Shown here one piece after another: positions 11,081-19,885 of a DNA stretch of 64,000 nt. A program made the position numbers and the translations under genes. Under the pieces are notes generated by a model, which saw only the letters and a program-made list of their open reading frames with translations, had not been told where the DNA came from and searched no databases. Origin of the DNA: Shimia marina (GTDB taxonomy: Bacteria; Pseudomonadota; Alphaproteobacteria; Rhodobacterales; Rhodobacteraceae); assembly GCF_001458175.1 (NCBI RefSeq), contig NZ_CYPW01000009.1, forward strand, positions 1 through 64,000, in the 5' to 3' direction. The stretch's first letter is position 1. Every line of letters begins with the position of its first letter.

Positions 11081-11618
11081 TGTAAGAAATTCCCTCGGTC
11101 AAGACACGATTCCAGCGTTTCTTTAGCCCGTTCCAAAAAATCGAGGATTCGTCTCGGCCGCGAGTGCGTTCATAGTTCTCGCGCGATGTGCGAATACTCT
11201 GGAGTAAAGCTGTAAAGTCTCTGGAAGCTTGGGTGAGAGCCGCTTGTGAGATTGGGCCGAAGTGGCCGTCAGTAGCAACCTCCAAGGCACCTTGTAAGAT
11301 TTTGATTGCACCTGTAGGGCCTCTATTCCAAGCGCAGTCTCGGAGATTGTAGGATAGGCCCGGATTTTCTGAAATAGCTCCTGAAGTATTTGTGTATTCT
11401 TTAATGTATCTTACAGCTTCTCGTTCTGCTTGGATTGGATGTCCGGCCTCGATCAGGGCTTTAAGCTCGGCCGCTTTTTCAGAGTGGTAGCGTTCGTTTA
11501 TGCCCGCAACTTCATATCTCCCCCCTCCATCTTCTGGGCGCAAAGCGTAAACCACTAATTCACCGCGAGCATTCCGGCGGGCTTCACTGTTCACGATACG
11601 TTGTACCATTTCCGACAT
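11046..11618 (-). CDS. Lysozyme-like / peptidoglycan-binding protein
   Basis: 190 residues from the ATG at 11618, which has an AGGAG site; a longer start at 11663 lacks one. The C-terminal half carries a segment (residues about 95-130, CAWNRGPTGAIKILQ followed by VATDGHFGPISQAAL) typical of the peptidoglycan-binding domain that follows GH108-type endolysin domains. The N-terminal half has Glu11 in NSEARRNARG, where GH108 enzymes have their catalytic Glu-Gly-Gly motif, but that motif is absent here, so activity is uncertain. No signal peptide is seen. It heads an apparent operon with two lipoproteins. It could be a domesticated phage lysin, an effector, or a wall-remodelling enzyme. Confidence 0.65.
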   Translation of the reverse strand: MSEMVQRIVNSEARRNARGELVVYALRPEDGGGRYEVAGINERYHSEKAAELKALIEAGHPIQAEREAVRYIKEYTNTSGAISENPGLSYNLRDCAWNRGPTGAIKILQGALEVATDGHFGPISQAALTQASRDFTALLQSIRTSRENYERTRGRDESSIFWNGLKKRWNRVLTEGISYNDGTIELVPVM

Positions 11619-11794
11619 GGTGTGGTCTCCTAAATCAGCATGGGATTGGCAGGATTTATACAATTCTATTGAAAGTGATTTTTGAATGTATCTTTATCAC
11701 GTCTATGGGAGTGATTTGCGTCGTGTTGCTGATATTATTCTAAATAATTGATGAGAAAATATGCGATTTATTTATAAAGGGCGTTTATGTCTTT

Positions 11795-11832
11795 GAAAAA
11801 GCCAAAGGCGCAGCCGAGGGGCTACGCCTTTG
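11795..11832 (-). terminator. Terminator downstream of the sulfatase
   Basis: The stem AAAGGCG-x-AGCC pairs with GGCT-x-CGCCTTT around a four-base loop. A five-T run follows on the minus strand, about 50 bases after the sulfatase stop codon. Confidence 0.7.
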
Positions 11833-11882
11833 ACAGTGGCTTATGACGAGAAGACTGGGATGATGCCCTCGTCGTCGGGTCT

Positions 11883-13460
11883 CTATTGAGATATGCCACC
11901 TTCCGTTGTGACCTGTTCCTGCACATGCGCCTCGTTGCCCAATGCCGCGCCACGTGGCGGGAAATCAGCAAAGGTGGACAGATGGGACTGCACGAGGCGT
12001 GCCGCAGGCCCGAAGGCCCACATCTTGTTGCCCATCCAACGGGTGTACATGCCGGACTCTTCGGCCGCTTTTTCATAGGGGTCGCGCCGCAGATTAAACA
12101 GCAATGGCGCGTTCAGTTCTTCCTTGGGGCCTGCCCAACCTTTTTCCTGAACCACAAAATGGGCTTTCCAGTCATTGTAGCGCACGGCCTGTAGATCAGT
12201 GCCTTCATAATAGACAATCTCTTTGCGCTGACTGTCCGTGTCACCGGTCAGGTAGGGCAGTTGGTTGTAGCCATCCAGATGCACCTGATAGCCTTGGTAT
12301 CCGTCGAGCAGGGCGGCGGGCAGATCTTCTGGGCCCCCAGCGGCGGCGACGAGAGTGGGCATCCAGTCCATGCCGTCAAAAATACCGTTCAGGACCTGAC
12401 CTTCAGCGATCTGGCCGGGCCAGCGGATGATCGCAGGCACGCGGAAGCCACCTTCCCAAGTGGTGCCTTTCTCGCCGTGGAATGGGGTGGTGCCGCCATC
12501 TGGCCATGTCATGGTCTCAGGGCCGTTGTCAGAGGTGAACACCACAATGGTGTTGTCACTGACGCCGAGATCATCCAGATGAGCGAGCACCTTGCCGACG
12601 TTGTCATCAAGTTCCTTCATGACCACATCCTGAAGCCCGCGCCCGTCTCCGAGCATGGCTTCATATTCCGGGCTCAGGTGAGTCCAGACGTGGGCGCGGG
12701 CAGGGGCCATCCAAACAAAAAATGGCGTGTCGCTTTCCACAGCGCGGTCAATGAAGTTGATGGTGTGAGTGGTGACTTCGTCGTCGAGCGTCTTTTGTCG
12801 TTCCGGCGGCGCAGCGCCGTCGTCTTCGATGCGTTGTTTCCCAACCATGCCCCAGCGCGGCTCTACGGTTTTATCCACAGTGTCTGTGGCATAGGCGTGG
12901 ATGATGTTGCGCGGGCCAAACTGATTGGCGAATTCGGGGTCGTCCGGCCAATCCGGATCGGTGGTGTATTCCATGGCATTGAGATGGTAGAGCCAGCCCC
13001 AATATTCATCAAAGCCCTTCATGGTGGGCAGGAATTTGTTCAGGTCGCCAAGGTGGTTTTTGCCAAATTGGCCTGTCGTGTAGCCAAGACCTTTGAGCAT
13101 ATTGGCAAGGGTTGGATCGTTTTCATTGAGGCCTACAGGGTCGCCGGGCAGACCGACAGTGTGCATGCCTGTGCGCACCGGATACTGGCCGGTGATGAAG
13201 GCAGAGCGGCCCGCGGTGCAGCTGGGCTGTGCATAGTAGTCGGTGAAGCGCGCGCCTTCTGCGGCCAGCTGATCAAGATTGGGTGTTTGAATGCTTTTGA
13301 CGCCCTGATGATAGCTGCCGAGGCTGGCCCAGCCGACATCATCGGCCATAATCACGAGAATATTGGGTTGTTGACTGTCTTGTGCAAACGCAGGGGCGGC
13401 AATGCCTACAGATGCGATCGTCGTTGTTATTGATAGCATAAATGCATGTGTTTTCGACAT
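11883..13460 (-). CDS. Exported arylsulfatase
   Basis: 525 residues with an N-terminal signal peptide (cleavage after AFAQ, residue about 27) and the alkaline-phosphatase-like sulfatase fold. Metal-binding Asp40-Asp41 are in ILVIMADDVG. The formylglycine site is Cys81 in SCTAGRSAFITGQ. The third position is Ala rather than the more common Pro (C-x-P-x-R), a variant still accepted by maturation enzymes. Downstream are GKNHLGD and FTSDNGPE, the other metal and sulfate ligands. It should hydrolyse sulfate esters in the periplasm; the substrate is unknown. No maturase gene is nearby. A divergent LysR gene starts 143 bases upstream and may control it. The C-terminus is a family-typical extension. 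Confidence 0.92.
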   Translation of the reverse strand: MSKTHAFMLSITTTIASVGIAAPAFAQDSQQPNILVIMADDVGWASLGSYHQGVKSIQTPNLDQLAAEGARFTDYYAQPSCTAGRSAFITGQYPVRTGMHTVGLPGDPVGLNENDPTLANMLKGLGYTTGQFGKNHLGDLNKFLPTMKGFDEYWGWLYHLNAMEYTTDPDWPDDPEFANQFGPRNIIHAYATDTVDKTVEPRWGMVGKQRIEDDGAAPPERQKTLDDEVTTHTINFIDRAVESDTPFFVWMAPARAHVWTHLSPEYEAMLGDGRGLQDVVMKELDDNVGKVLAHLDDLGVSDNTIVVFTSDNGPETMTWPDGGTTPFHGEKGTTWEGGFRVPAIIRWPGQIAEGQVLNGIFDGMDWMPTLVAAAGGPEDLPAALLDGYQGYQVHLDGYNQLPYLTGDTDSQRKEIVYYEGTDLQAVRYNDWKAHFVVQEKGWAGPKEELNAPLLFNLRRDPYEKAAEESGMYTRWMGNKMWAFGPAARLVQSHLSTFADFPPRGAALGNEAHVQEQVTTEGGISQ

Positions 13461-13603
13461 ATCTTATCTTTCTACGAAGGTTGCTTGAATAGACTTCTCC
13501 AATAACGCGAATAGTAGTGAGCAGTGGGGCATTTTCACAAGAGCGGTTTACTTTCGTTTCATGATCTGAAAATTTCTCACCAGATGATGAAACTGAGACG
13601 CCC

Positions 13604-14521
13604 ATGTTGAACGAGACTGCCTTAGCCGCTTTTTTCCATTTGGCAGAAGCCAATAGTTTTCAAGAGGCTGCACGCCGGATGGGGGTCTCGAACGCCTCGT
13701 TGTCACGCTATATCGCACAGGCGGAAGCGCAATCAGGATTGGTGTTGTTTCACCGAAATCGCAACAATTGTAAGTTGACGGATGCGGGGCAGGCGTTTTT
13801 GCCCATCGCGCGAGCGTTGCGCGAAGATATTGGGCGATTTACCCGTGATGTCGATTTGTTGCGCGATGGCAAGGGGCGCCGCTTGCGGGTCGGATGTGGG
13901 CCATTGACCACACGGACTGTGGTGGCACCTGTCCTGAAGCGGGTGGTGGAAGAGATCCCAGAGCTTGCTTTCTATCTTGATGTGAACGCGCGCGTGGCAC
14001 CGCTGGAAGGGTTGCTGAGCGGCGATATTGATATTTTCATCGGAGATCTGACCCATACGCCGGAGGCGGAGAATGTCGATATTCTCATGATGGAGAAGCG
14101 CAGTGTGATGTTTGTGGCGACGCCGGATCATCCCATTCACGATCTCGGAGCCTGTAGCATTGCGGATGTGGTGAGCTATCCGTTGGCCTCCGGCCATTTG
14201 CACAGGCATTGGCGCAATACGTTCATCAAGTTGCTCGGAGGGGATCAGGACGCGCAGGACAAGGTGAACGCGCTGCCGCAAATTGAGAGCGATGACTACA
14301 GCTTCCTGATCGATATGGCGTTGACTGGGCGCTATGTTCTGGGCGCGATGGAGGAAACTCTTGCGGAGTTTGTTGCCGCTGGGCGGCTGAAGGTAATTGA
14401 GATGCACACGCCGGTGATCTGGAATATTTGTGCGGTGAAGAAAAGCGGTACGAGCTCTGTGGGGGTGCAGGCTTTCTGGGATCATTTGAGAGCTTTTGGC
14501 GTCAACCCGGTGGCGGCCTAA
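13604..14521 (+). CDS. LysR-family transcription regulator
   Basis: 305 residues. The helix-turn-helix spans residues 3-60 (FFHLAEANSFQEAARRMGVS then NASLSRYIAQAE), followed by the substrate-binding-like sensor domain. It is divergent from the arylsulfatase gene with a shared 143-base control region, which suggests it regulates that gene or a linked desulfonation/sulfate-ester response. The ligand is unknown. A T-N11-A operator is expected between the two starts but I could not single one out. Confidence 0.85.
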   Translation: MLNETALAAFFHLAEANSFQEAARRMGVSNASLSRYIAQAEAQSGLVLFHRNRNNCKLTDAGQAFLPIARALREDIGRFTRDVDLLRDGKGRRLRVGCGPLTTRTVVAPVLKRVVEEIPELAFYLDVNARVAPLEGLLSGDIDIFIGDLTHTPEAENVDILMMEKRSVMFVATPDHPIHDLGACSIADVVSYPLASGHLHRHWRNTFIKLLGGDQDAQDKVNALPQIESDDYSFLIDMALTGRYVLGAMEETLAEFVAAGRLKVIEMHTPVIWNICAVKKSGTSSVGVQAFWDHLRAFGVNPVAA

Positions 14522-14568
14522 TTCCAGCGCTTCGTCAGTGTTTTTGGCCAAACAGCCCGTCTCTGGCG

Positions 14569-15489
14569 TTAGCTGGTTTGCGACAGATACTGCAGGCACC
14601 CCTCGAGCGCGGCCACGTCTTCTGTGATCAAGCTGATCGGGAAGTGATGGGCGTCGACGATGCCATGATGATCTGCGGTCAGTTCCTCGACAAAGGCGGG
14701 CAAAGCTTTTGACGTCAGGATGCCGCGGGAGGCAGATCCTGCAAAGGCGATGCCATCGCGTGGCATGAACTGATGAATGACGGATTGGGTCATGCGCCCG
14801 AGTGCACGGGCAAAGAGAAGGACAGTGCGCTGAGCGTCAGGTTGCTCGGCGGCGAAGCTCTCCATGATGGATTTGCCATCCTGTTTCTCACCGCACACGG
14901 CGTCATGCAGGCGCTCCAGCCCTCTGCCGGAGAAACAGTCTTCATAGGTGTTGAAGGGCTGCGCCGCGGCGCCGAGCGCGTCTTGCAGAAGTTGGCTCAC
15001 GGAATACGGCAATTCTGCATGGCCGAGTTCGGATTCCATAGCGGTCACGCCGGAGGCCGTGGCCCGAGTGGGGCTTACGTTGAAACCTGTTCCCATGCCG
15101 ACAACAAGCCGTTGCCCGTTGGTGGCTCCTTGATGGGAGCCAAATACATGTTCGGTTGACACACGTGCAAGGGCGTAGCCAAGCGCAGAGAGATCATTGA
15201 TCAGCTCTGCATGCGGGGCGCGCGCCTGTGCGCGCAGACTGTCCACATCCAGAGACCAATTGCGATTGGTCAGGGTGCCTTTGCCGGCCTGCACCGGGCC
15301 AGCGATAGCGATACAGACCCCGGCAAGGCTATCGGGGTCTGTTTTTTGCAGATAGGACGACAGCACCGCATCAAAACTCTCGTAGGCGTCATTGCTGGCT
15401 CGCATCACAGAGGCGGGCTGGACGCCAGTGACATCTGCCAATGCGAGACGGGTATTCGTGCCGCCGATGTCGCCAACGAGATAGGTCAT
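14569..15489 (-). CDS. glk: Glucokinase
   Basis: 306 residues; phosphorylates glucose at C6 with ATP in the cytoplasm. The phosphate-1 loop is LVGDIGGTNTRLA, the sugar-binding part includes LINDLSALGYA and the Glu-Leu-Gly-His (SELGHAEL) motif, and the second nucleotide loop is IAFAGSASRGIL. This is the Glk family of bacterial glucokinases, not the ROK family, since the cysteine zinc motif is absent. I start at MTYLVGDIGG (15489); an in-frame ATG at 15510 would add seven residues. Upstream lies a remnant that reads as the end of a sugar ABC ATPase, so this gene probably once ended a sugar-uptake operon. Confidence 0.93.
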   Translation of the reverse strand: MTYLVGDIGGTNTRLALADVTGVQPASVMRASNDAYESFDAVLSSYLQKTDPDSLAGVCIAIAGPVQAGKGTLTNRNWSLDVDSLRAQARAPHAELINDLSALGYALARVSTEHVFGSHQGATNGQRLVVGMGTGFNVSPTRATASGVTAMESELGHAELPYSVSQLLQDALGAAAQPFNTYEDCFSGRGLERLHDAVCGEKQDGKSIMESFAAEQPDAQRTVLLFARALGRMTQSVIHQFMPRDGIAFAGSASRGILTSKALPAFVEELTADHHGIVDAHHFPISLITEDVAALEGCLQYLSQTS

Positions 15490-15541
15490 GCGTGAGGTGC
15501 TTTCTTCCATTGTGCTTCGAAAATTCGTTTACCGAATTAAG

Positions 15542-15720
15542 TTACTCCTGAACAGGCACGCCTTCCGGCTTTTTGCCCAGAATAATCATGCCAAGGAGGT
15601 CATCATCGGTCACGTCTTTCATATCCACAGTGCCGACCAGTTTGCTGTTTTTTCTCGCAGGAACGCGGCCTGTAGTTCCATCACCCAAAGTTCTAAAGAT
15701 CGGTCAGCGTCTGCGGTTTG
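15542..15720 (-). pseudogene. Remnant of a sugar ABC-transporter ATPase C-terminus
   Basis: Just before glk, one frame encodes KLVGTVDMKDVTDDDLLGMI, then ILGKKP and a stop codon. This resembles the last residues of sugar-type (XylG-like) ABC ATPases. The frame upstream (ADRSLEL...LREKTAN) continues the likely homology in a different phase, and no start codon or nucleotide-binding motifs remain. I read it as a truncated, frameshifted leftover. Confidence is moderate, because the match is from memory of the family rather than a search. Confidence 0.45.
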
Positions 15721-15748
15721 AGCGAGAGGGGGTGGTCTTGGCGCGGCG

Positions 15749-17065
15749 CTACTGAGCCTCGATCCCATCCAAGGGCAGGCCCGAAGGCACGGCATCAGGT
15801 ACGCCAAAACGGCCTTTGAGCGCATCGTAATCTGTAAGGGTTTCGAGAAAGGCGATGATGTCGTTGACCTCCTGATCAGTGAGGTCGATCGCTGGCAACT
15901 CATTGGCTCCGGCGATTTGCAGGACGTCAATTTTGCGATCTAACACAATGAAGTCGCTATTAAAATTCCCATCCGAGAATGTGGATTGATCGGCCTCATA
16001 GGTGAGCAGCGCCGGGACCGGATCAAGGTGGTGGCGCACCACATCTTCAAGGCGCGTGTAAGCTCCGCTGTGCCCATAGGGGGCGGTTTGCGTGACATTG
16101 CGCAAGGAGGGCGTGCGGAAGCGGTAGAAATCCTCCTCCGCCCCGGTGACGCGCCCTCGGCCCACATCGCGGTTGTGGCGCTCAAACCGTGCGGCTTTGC
16201 CCGGGCCGATCTGTGGCATGGCAATGGCATGAAAGCTATGATCCGTCTGAAACTGCCCGGCGTGACAACTGCTGCACTGCGCCTTGCCATAAAATAGCTC
16301 CATGCCCACAAGTGCCTCTTCTGACAGTGGGGTTTCTTCGCGCAGGAAGGCGTCAAAGGCGGAAGCGTTGGCGCGCCATTCAAAGGCAATGAAGGCGGCC
16401 ATGGCGTTGGCGATGTCGTGGAATTTGATCGGGGCCTGCGCGCCGATCACGTCGTCGAACGCGTTGCGATAGGCGGGGATGGCGGCCACGCGCTGCGCCA
16501 GGATGTCCCAGGCTCCGCCGGGCCCGGTGAGCTGCCCAAGGCGCACGGCCTGGCTGACATCGTTTTCGGAGTAATGCCCGGCCATTTCATCAGGGGAGAG
16601 GACGGGGAACATGGCCTGCGCAGAGAGCGCGTTGTCAAAGCCCATTTCCATTTCAGACCCCAGTGGTGTGCGAATGCCGGAGGGGCGGCTGGGATCATCT
16701 TCAAGCCGGCCATCGTGAAAGAAGACTGTGAACTCGGTCGCACCGAGGTTCCAGAGCGCGGGGGCATGGCGGGGGATGCGCTGTTCTGGTGGGTTTTGTG
16801 GATCAATCTTGCGCTGCAGTCCCAGCCCCGTGGCCCCATCCCCCAGCCCCAGAGACAGGCCGTCGGATGTGCCGAGATCCGGGTGATGGCAGCTGGCACA
16901 GGAAACGGTTTTGTTGCCCGAGAGGATCGGATCATAAAACAGAAACTGGCCGAGTTTGACTTCGGCCATATCTTGTTCTGGGAAGTGTGCATCGGCCTCT
17001 GGCAAGGGGGCCGCGGCAAGCATGATAGGCATGAGGGCGGCGATGCAGAGCAAGAGGTGGCGCAT
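15749..17065 (-). CDS. Di-haem cytochrome c peroxidase (MauG/CcpA family)
   Basis: 438 residues from the ATG at 17065, which has an AAGGAAG site; a longer frame begins at 17101. A signal peptide (MRHLLLCIAALMPIMLAA) exports it to the periplasm. Two CxxCH haem sites are present: CASCHH early and CSSCHA in the second half. The family's other features are RRHAPAL-like (PRHAPALWNLG) and RTPSLRNVTQTAPYGHSG, which lies near the low-potential haem. It reduces hydrogen peroxide with electrons from a c-type cytochrome or azurin. It sits between two decayed genes and its promoter lies in the stretch up to 17158. The C-terminus includes a normal family tail. Confidence 0.92.
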   Translation of the reverse strand: MRHLLLCIAALMPIMLAAAPLPEADAHFPEQDMAEVKLGQFLFYDPILSGNKTVSCASCHHPDLGTSDGLSLGLGDGATGLGLQRKIDPQNPPEQRIPRHAPALWNLGATEFTVFFHDGRLEDDPSRPSGIRTPLGSEMEMGFDNALSAQAMFPVLSPDEMAGHYSENDVSQAVRLGQLTGPGGAWDILAQRVAAIPAYRNAFDDVIGAQAPIKFHDIANAMAAFIAFEWRANASAFDAFLREETPLSEEALVGMELFYGKAQCSSCHAGQFQTDHSFHAIAMPQIGPGKAARFERHNRDVGRGRVTGAEEDFYRFRTPSLRNVTQTAPYGHSGAYTRLEDVVRHHLDPVPALLTYEADQSTFSDGNFNSDFIVLDRKIDVLQIAGANELPAIDLTDQEVNDIIAFLETLTDYDALKGRFGVPDAVPSGLPLDGIEAQ

Positions 17066-17158
17066 GGCTGATCTTCCTTTGGCAAAATCTACCGCGCCCA
17101 TGACGTGGTGCGGTGGATTTGATTTAAGTATGTCTAAAAGTCATTGTAAAACAATTTT

Positions 17159-17340
17159 TTAAGCGAAGGCGTTGATGTGGTTTTCCACTGTCTCCTGATG
17201 TCCGGATTTTGGAGTTGGATTGATCTTTCCGCGCAGCACATCGGCAAAGTTGCTGTCCGGGTCGCCTTCCAAAAACGTCTTGGCAGCGGCTTTCCGCTCC
17301 CATGCGCAGACATCCAACGTGCTGATGTGGCGTGCTGTGC
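17159..17340 (-). pseudogene. xylA: Degenerate C-terminal remnant of xylose isomerase
   Basis: An open stretch without start codon encodes RHISTLDVCAWERKAAAK, then a short Asp/Asn region, then INPTPKSGHQETVENHINAF and stop. The first part matches the HIxxxDxxAxxxKxAA helix near the XylA C-terminus, and the last part matches the family ending (SGxQExxENxxNxY). About 40 residues between them are missing. So this is an internally deleted, 5'-truncated remnant. Its 5' edge lies exactly where the copA promoter starts. Together with glk and the ABC remnant it suggests that a xylose-utilisation operon once stood here. Confidence 0.6.
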
Positions 17341-17371
17341 TTGACCTTCCACTTGCTGGAACCTTTATAGA
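17341..17371 (+). promoter_or_regulatory. CueR operator and promoter of copA
   Basis: The -35 element TTGACC (17341-17346) and -10 element TATAGA (17366-17371) are separated by 19 bases, the elongated spacer typical of MerR-type promoters. The spacer holds the inverted repeat TTCCA-CTTGC-TGGAA. This matches the known CueR operator pattern of copper-responsive promoters. The divergent gene that encodes the regulator is not upstream; cueR is the gene after copA. Confidence 0.85.
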
Positions 17372-17434
17372 GGGCGAGCACCCAACAGAGACTCACAGGG
17401 AGACTCGCGGGGTGACGGATGGATTGAAAGACCG

Positions 17435-19885
17435 ATGCAAACACTGACGTTTCAAATTGATGGCCTGAATTGTGCCGGATGTGTCTCGCGTGCTGAGAAA
17501 GCTTTAGCGGCCACGGAGGGGGTACGCAACGCGCATGTGAACCTCGCAGATGAGACGGCAAGGGTGGAGGCCGAGGCGCTGTCTGCGGATAAGCTGGTGT
17601 CTGCCTTGCAGGCCGCAGGCTATCCGGCGCGGGAGGCCAGTGTGACCATGGATGTGTCCGGCATGAGCTGTGCGGGATGTGTGCGCCGGGCTGAGGCGGC
17701 TTTGTCCGCAGGTCAGGGCGTGTTGGAGGCGGCGATCAATTTTGCGGCTGAGACGGCGACGGTGCGCTATCTGGAGGGGTCTGTGACGCCAAGCCAGATT
17801 GCGGCCTTGAGCACCAAGGCGGGCTATCCGGCGCGCCCGCAACAGAGCGGGGCGCCTGTGGTGGATCGCAAGGCAGATGAAGCGGCCAAGTTACGGCGTG
17901 ATGTTTTGGTGGCGGCGGTGCTGGCCTTTCCGGTGTTTTGTGTGGAAATGGGGGGGCATCTTGTGCCGCCGTTTCATCACTGGCTGATGGGGACATTTGG
18001 CGTGACGCAGCTGCATGTGATGCAGTTTATCCTGACCACGCTGTTGCTGATCGGGCCGGGGCGGCAGTTTTATGTCAAAGGCTTTCCAGCTCTGCTTAAG
18101 GGCGCGCCTGAGATGAATTCTCTGGTCGCGGTGGGCACCAGTGCGGCCTATCTTTTCTCCGTGGTGTCGACCTTTGCCCCGCAGCTTTTGCCGGTGGGCG
18201 CGGCGCATGTTTATTTTGAAGCCGCCGCGGTGATTGTGGTGTTGATCCTGTCAGGGCGCTGGATGGAGGCGCGGGCAAAGGGGCGCACGGGGGAGGCAAT
18301 ACGGCAGTTGATCGGCTTGCAGCCGCGTGTGGCGCGCGTGGAGCGCAAGGGTGAGATCACAGAGCTTTCGATTGAGGAGGTGGCCTCTGGTGACGTGCTG
18401 CATCTGCGGCCCGGTGAGCGGGTTGCGGTGGATGGGCGCGTGCTGGATGGGCAATCCTATGTGGATGAAAGCATGATTTCTGGTGAGCCAGTACCCGTGT
18501 TGAAGACAGCCGATGCGCAGGTTGTGGCGGGGACGATCAATGGACAGGGCAGCCTGCGCTTTGAGGCGGAGAAAATTGGTGCGGAGACCATGCTGGCGCA
18601 GATTATTGCGATGGTGCGGGAGGCGCAGGGCACGAAGCTGCCGATACAGGCACGGGTTGATAAGATCACGGCAATCTTTGTGCCCGCTGTGATGTCGGTG
18701 GCCTGTTTGACCTTCCTTGTCTGGCTTGTTCTGGGGCCGCAGCCGAGCTTTGGCCCGGCGGTGGTGGCTGCTGTTGCCGTGCTGATCATTGCTTGCCCCT
18801 GTGCCATGGGGTTGGCCACGCCAACGTCGATCATGGTGGGCACAGGGCGTGCGGCGCAGCTTGGCGTCTTGTTTCGCAAAGGTGATGCGTTGCAGTCTCT
18901 GCGTGACTGTCAGGTGGTGGCGTTTGACAAGACCGGCACGCTGACCAAGGGCGCGCCAGCCTTGACGGATTTGCAAGTCGCTGAGGGCTTTGATGAGGCG
19001 CTGGTTCTGACGGCTGTGGCAGCTGTGGAAGCACACTCGGAACATCCGGTGGCACGTGCACTGATGCTGGCGGCGCAGGAGCGGGGGCTGACGCTGCCGC
19101 AGGCGTCTGGCTTTCATGCCGAAATCGGTATGGGCGCCGCTGCTACAGTGGCCGGGCAGCAGGTGCATGTTGGTGCAACGCGTTACATGGTTGCCTGCGA
19201 CGTGGCGGTTGCTGCGCTTGCGCCGCAGGCCGACAGGCTTGCCGAAGCGGGAAAAACGCCGATTTTTGTGGCGATTGATGGGGTGTTGGCAGCGGTGATG
19301 GCTGTTGCAGATCCGGTCAAAGACGGCGCGCAGGCGGCGGTTGCGGCCTTGCGCGACCAAGGTTTGAAGGTGGCCATGATAAGTGGGGATCGCGCGCAAA
19401 CGGCGCAGGCCCTGGCAAAAACGCTGGGGGTGGATCATGTTGTGGCGGATGTCTTGCCTGCCGGAAAAGTGGACGCGCTTGAGACATTGCGCGCGGAGTT
19501 TGGCGCGGTTGCCTTTGTGGGGGATGGCATCAATGATGCGCCGGCCTTGGCGGCGGCAGACGTGGGCATTGCCATTGGCACGGGCACGGATGTTGCGATT
19601 GAATCCGCGGATGTTGTGTTGATGTCGGGAGATGTGAGCGGCGTGGTGACGGCGTTTGATTGTAGCCGTCAGGTGATCCGCAATATCGGACAGAATCTTT
19701 TCTGGGCTTTTGGCTACAATGTGGCGCTGATCCCGGTGGCGGCAGGTGTGCTGGTGCCTTTTGGTGGACCGGCGCTGTCCCCCATGCTGGGCGCGGGGGC
19801 GATGGCTCTGTCGAGTGTGTTTGTTCTCTCAAACGCGCTGAGGTTGCGCCGGATACAGCCACCATTATGGAAGAAGGATGTGTGA
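17435..19885 (+). CDS. copA: Copper-exporting P1B-type ATPase
   Basis: 816 residues; pumps Cu(I) out of the cytoplasm. Two heavy-metal-binding domains at the N-terminus carry LNCAGC (Cys13, Cys16) and MSCAGC (Cys79, Cys82). Eight membrane segments follow, with the metal-transport CPC at Cys454-Cys456. The phosphorylation site is Asp498 in DKTGTLTKG. The family's HP motif is AHSEHPVARA, and the hinge is GDGINDAPAL. The last membrane helices (FGYNVALIPVAAG and GAGAMALSSVFVLSNALRL) hold the Tyr-Asn and Met-Ser-Ser motifs of Cu(I) pumps. Translation is linked to cueR by a TGATG overlap. The upstream CueR operator predicts copper induction. Confidence 0.97.
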   Translation: MQTLTFQIDGLNCAGCVSRAEKALAATEGVRNAHVNLADETARVEAEALSADKLVSALQAAGYPAREASVTMDVSGMSCAGCVRRAEAALSAGQGVLEAAINFAAETATVRYLEGSVTPSQIAALSTKAGYPARPQQSGAPVVDRKADEAAKLRRDVLVAAVLAFPVFCVEMGGHLVPPFHHWLMGTFGVTQLHVMQFILTTLLLIGPGRQFYVKGFPALLKGAPEMNSLVAVGTSAAYLFSVVSTFAPQLLPVGAAHVYFEAAAVIVVLILSGRWMEARAKGRTGEAIRQLIGLQPRVARVERKGEITELSIEEVASGDVLHLRPGERVAVDGRVLDGQSYVDESMISGEPVPVLKTADAQVVAGTINGQGSLRFEAEKIGAETMLAQIIAMVREAQGTKLPIQARVDKITAIFVPAVMSVACLTFLVWLVLGPQPSFGPAVVAAVAVLIIACPCAMGLATPTSIMVGTGRAAQLGVLFRKGDALQSLRDCQVVAFDKTGTLTKGAPALTDLQVAEGFDEALVLTAVAAVEAHSEHPVARALMLAAQERGLTLPQASGFHAEIGMGAAATVAGQQVHVGATRYMVACDVAVAALAPQADRLAEAGKTPIFVAIDGVLAAVMAVADPVKDGAQAAVAALRDQGLKVAMISGDRAQTAQALAKTLGVDHVVADVLPAGKVDALETLRAEFGAVAFVGDGINDAPALAAADVGIAIGTGTDVAIESADVVLMSGDVSGVVTAFDCSRQVIRNIGQNLFWAFGYNVALIPVAAGVLVPFGGPALSPMLGAGAMALSSVFVLSNALRLRRIQPPLWKKDV

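Noticed and set aside
12261-13433. Long plus-strand frame across the sulfatase gene
   Set aside because: Antisense shadow of a well-supported arylsulfatase.
15488-15721. 77-residue plus-strand frame upstream of glk
   Set aside because: The opposite strand contains the ABC-ATPase-like ending; the plus frame has no ribosome site.
17124-17561. Minus-strand frame across the start of copA
   Set aside because: It crosses the CueR promoter and copA start; the better explanation of the 17159-17340 part is the xylA remnant in another frame.
18251-19438. 395-residue frame antisense to copA
   Set aside because: Basic, His/Arg-rich low-quality translation typical of antisense frames; copA is certain.
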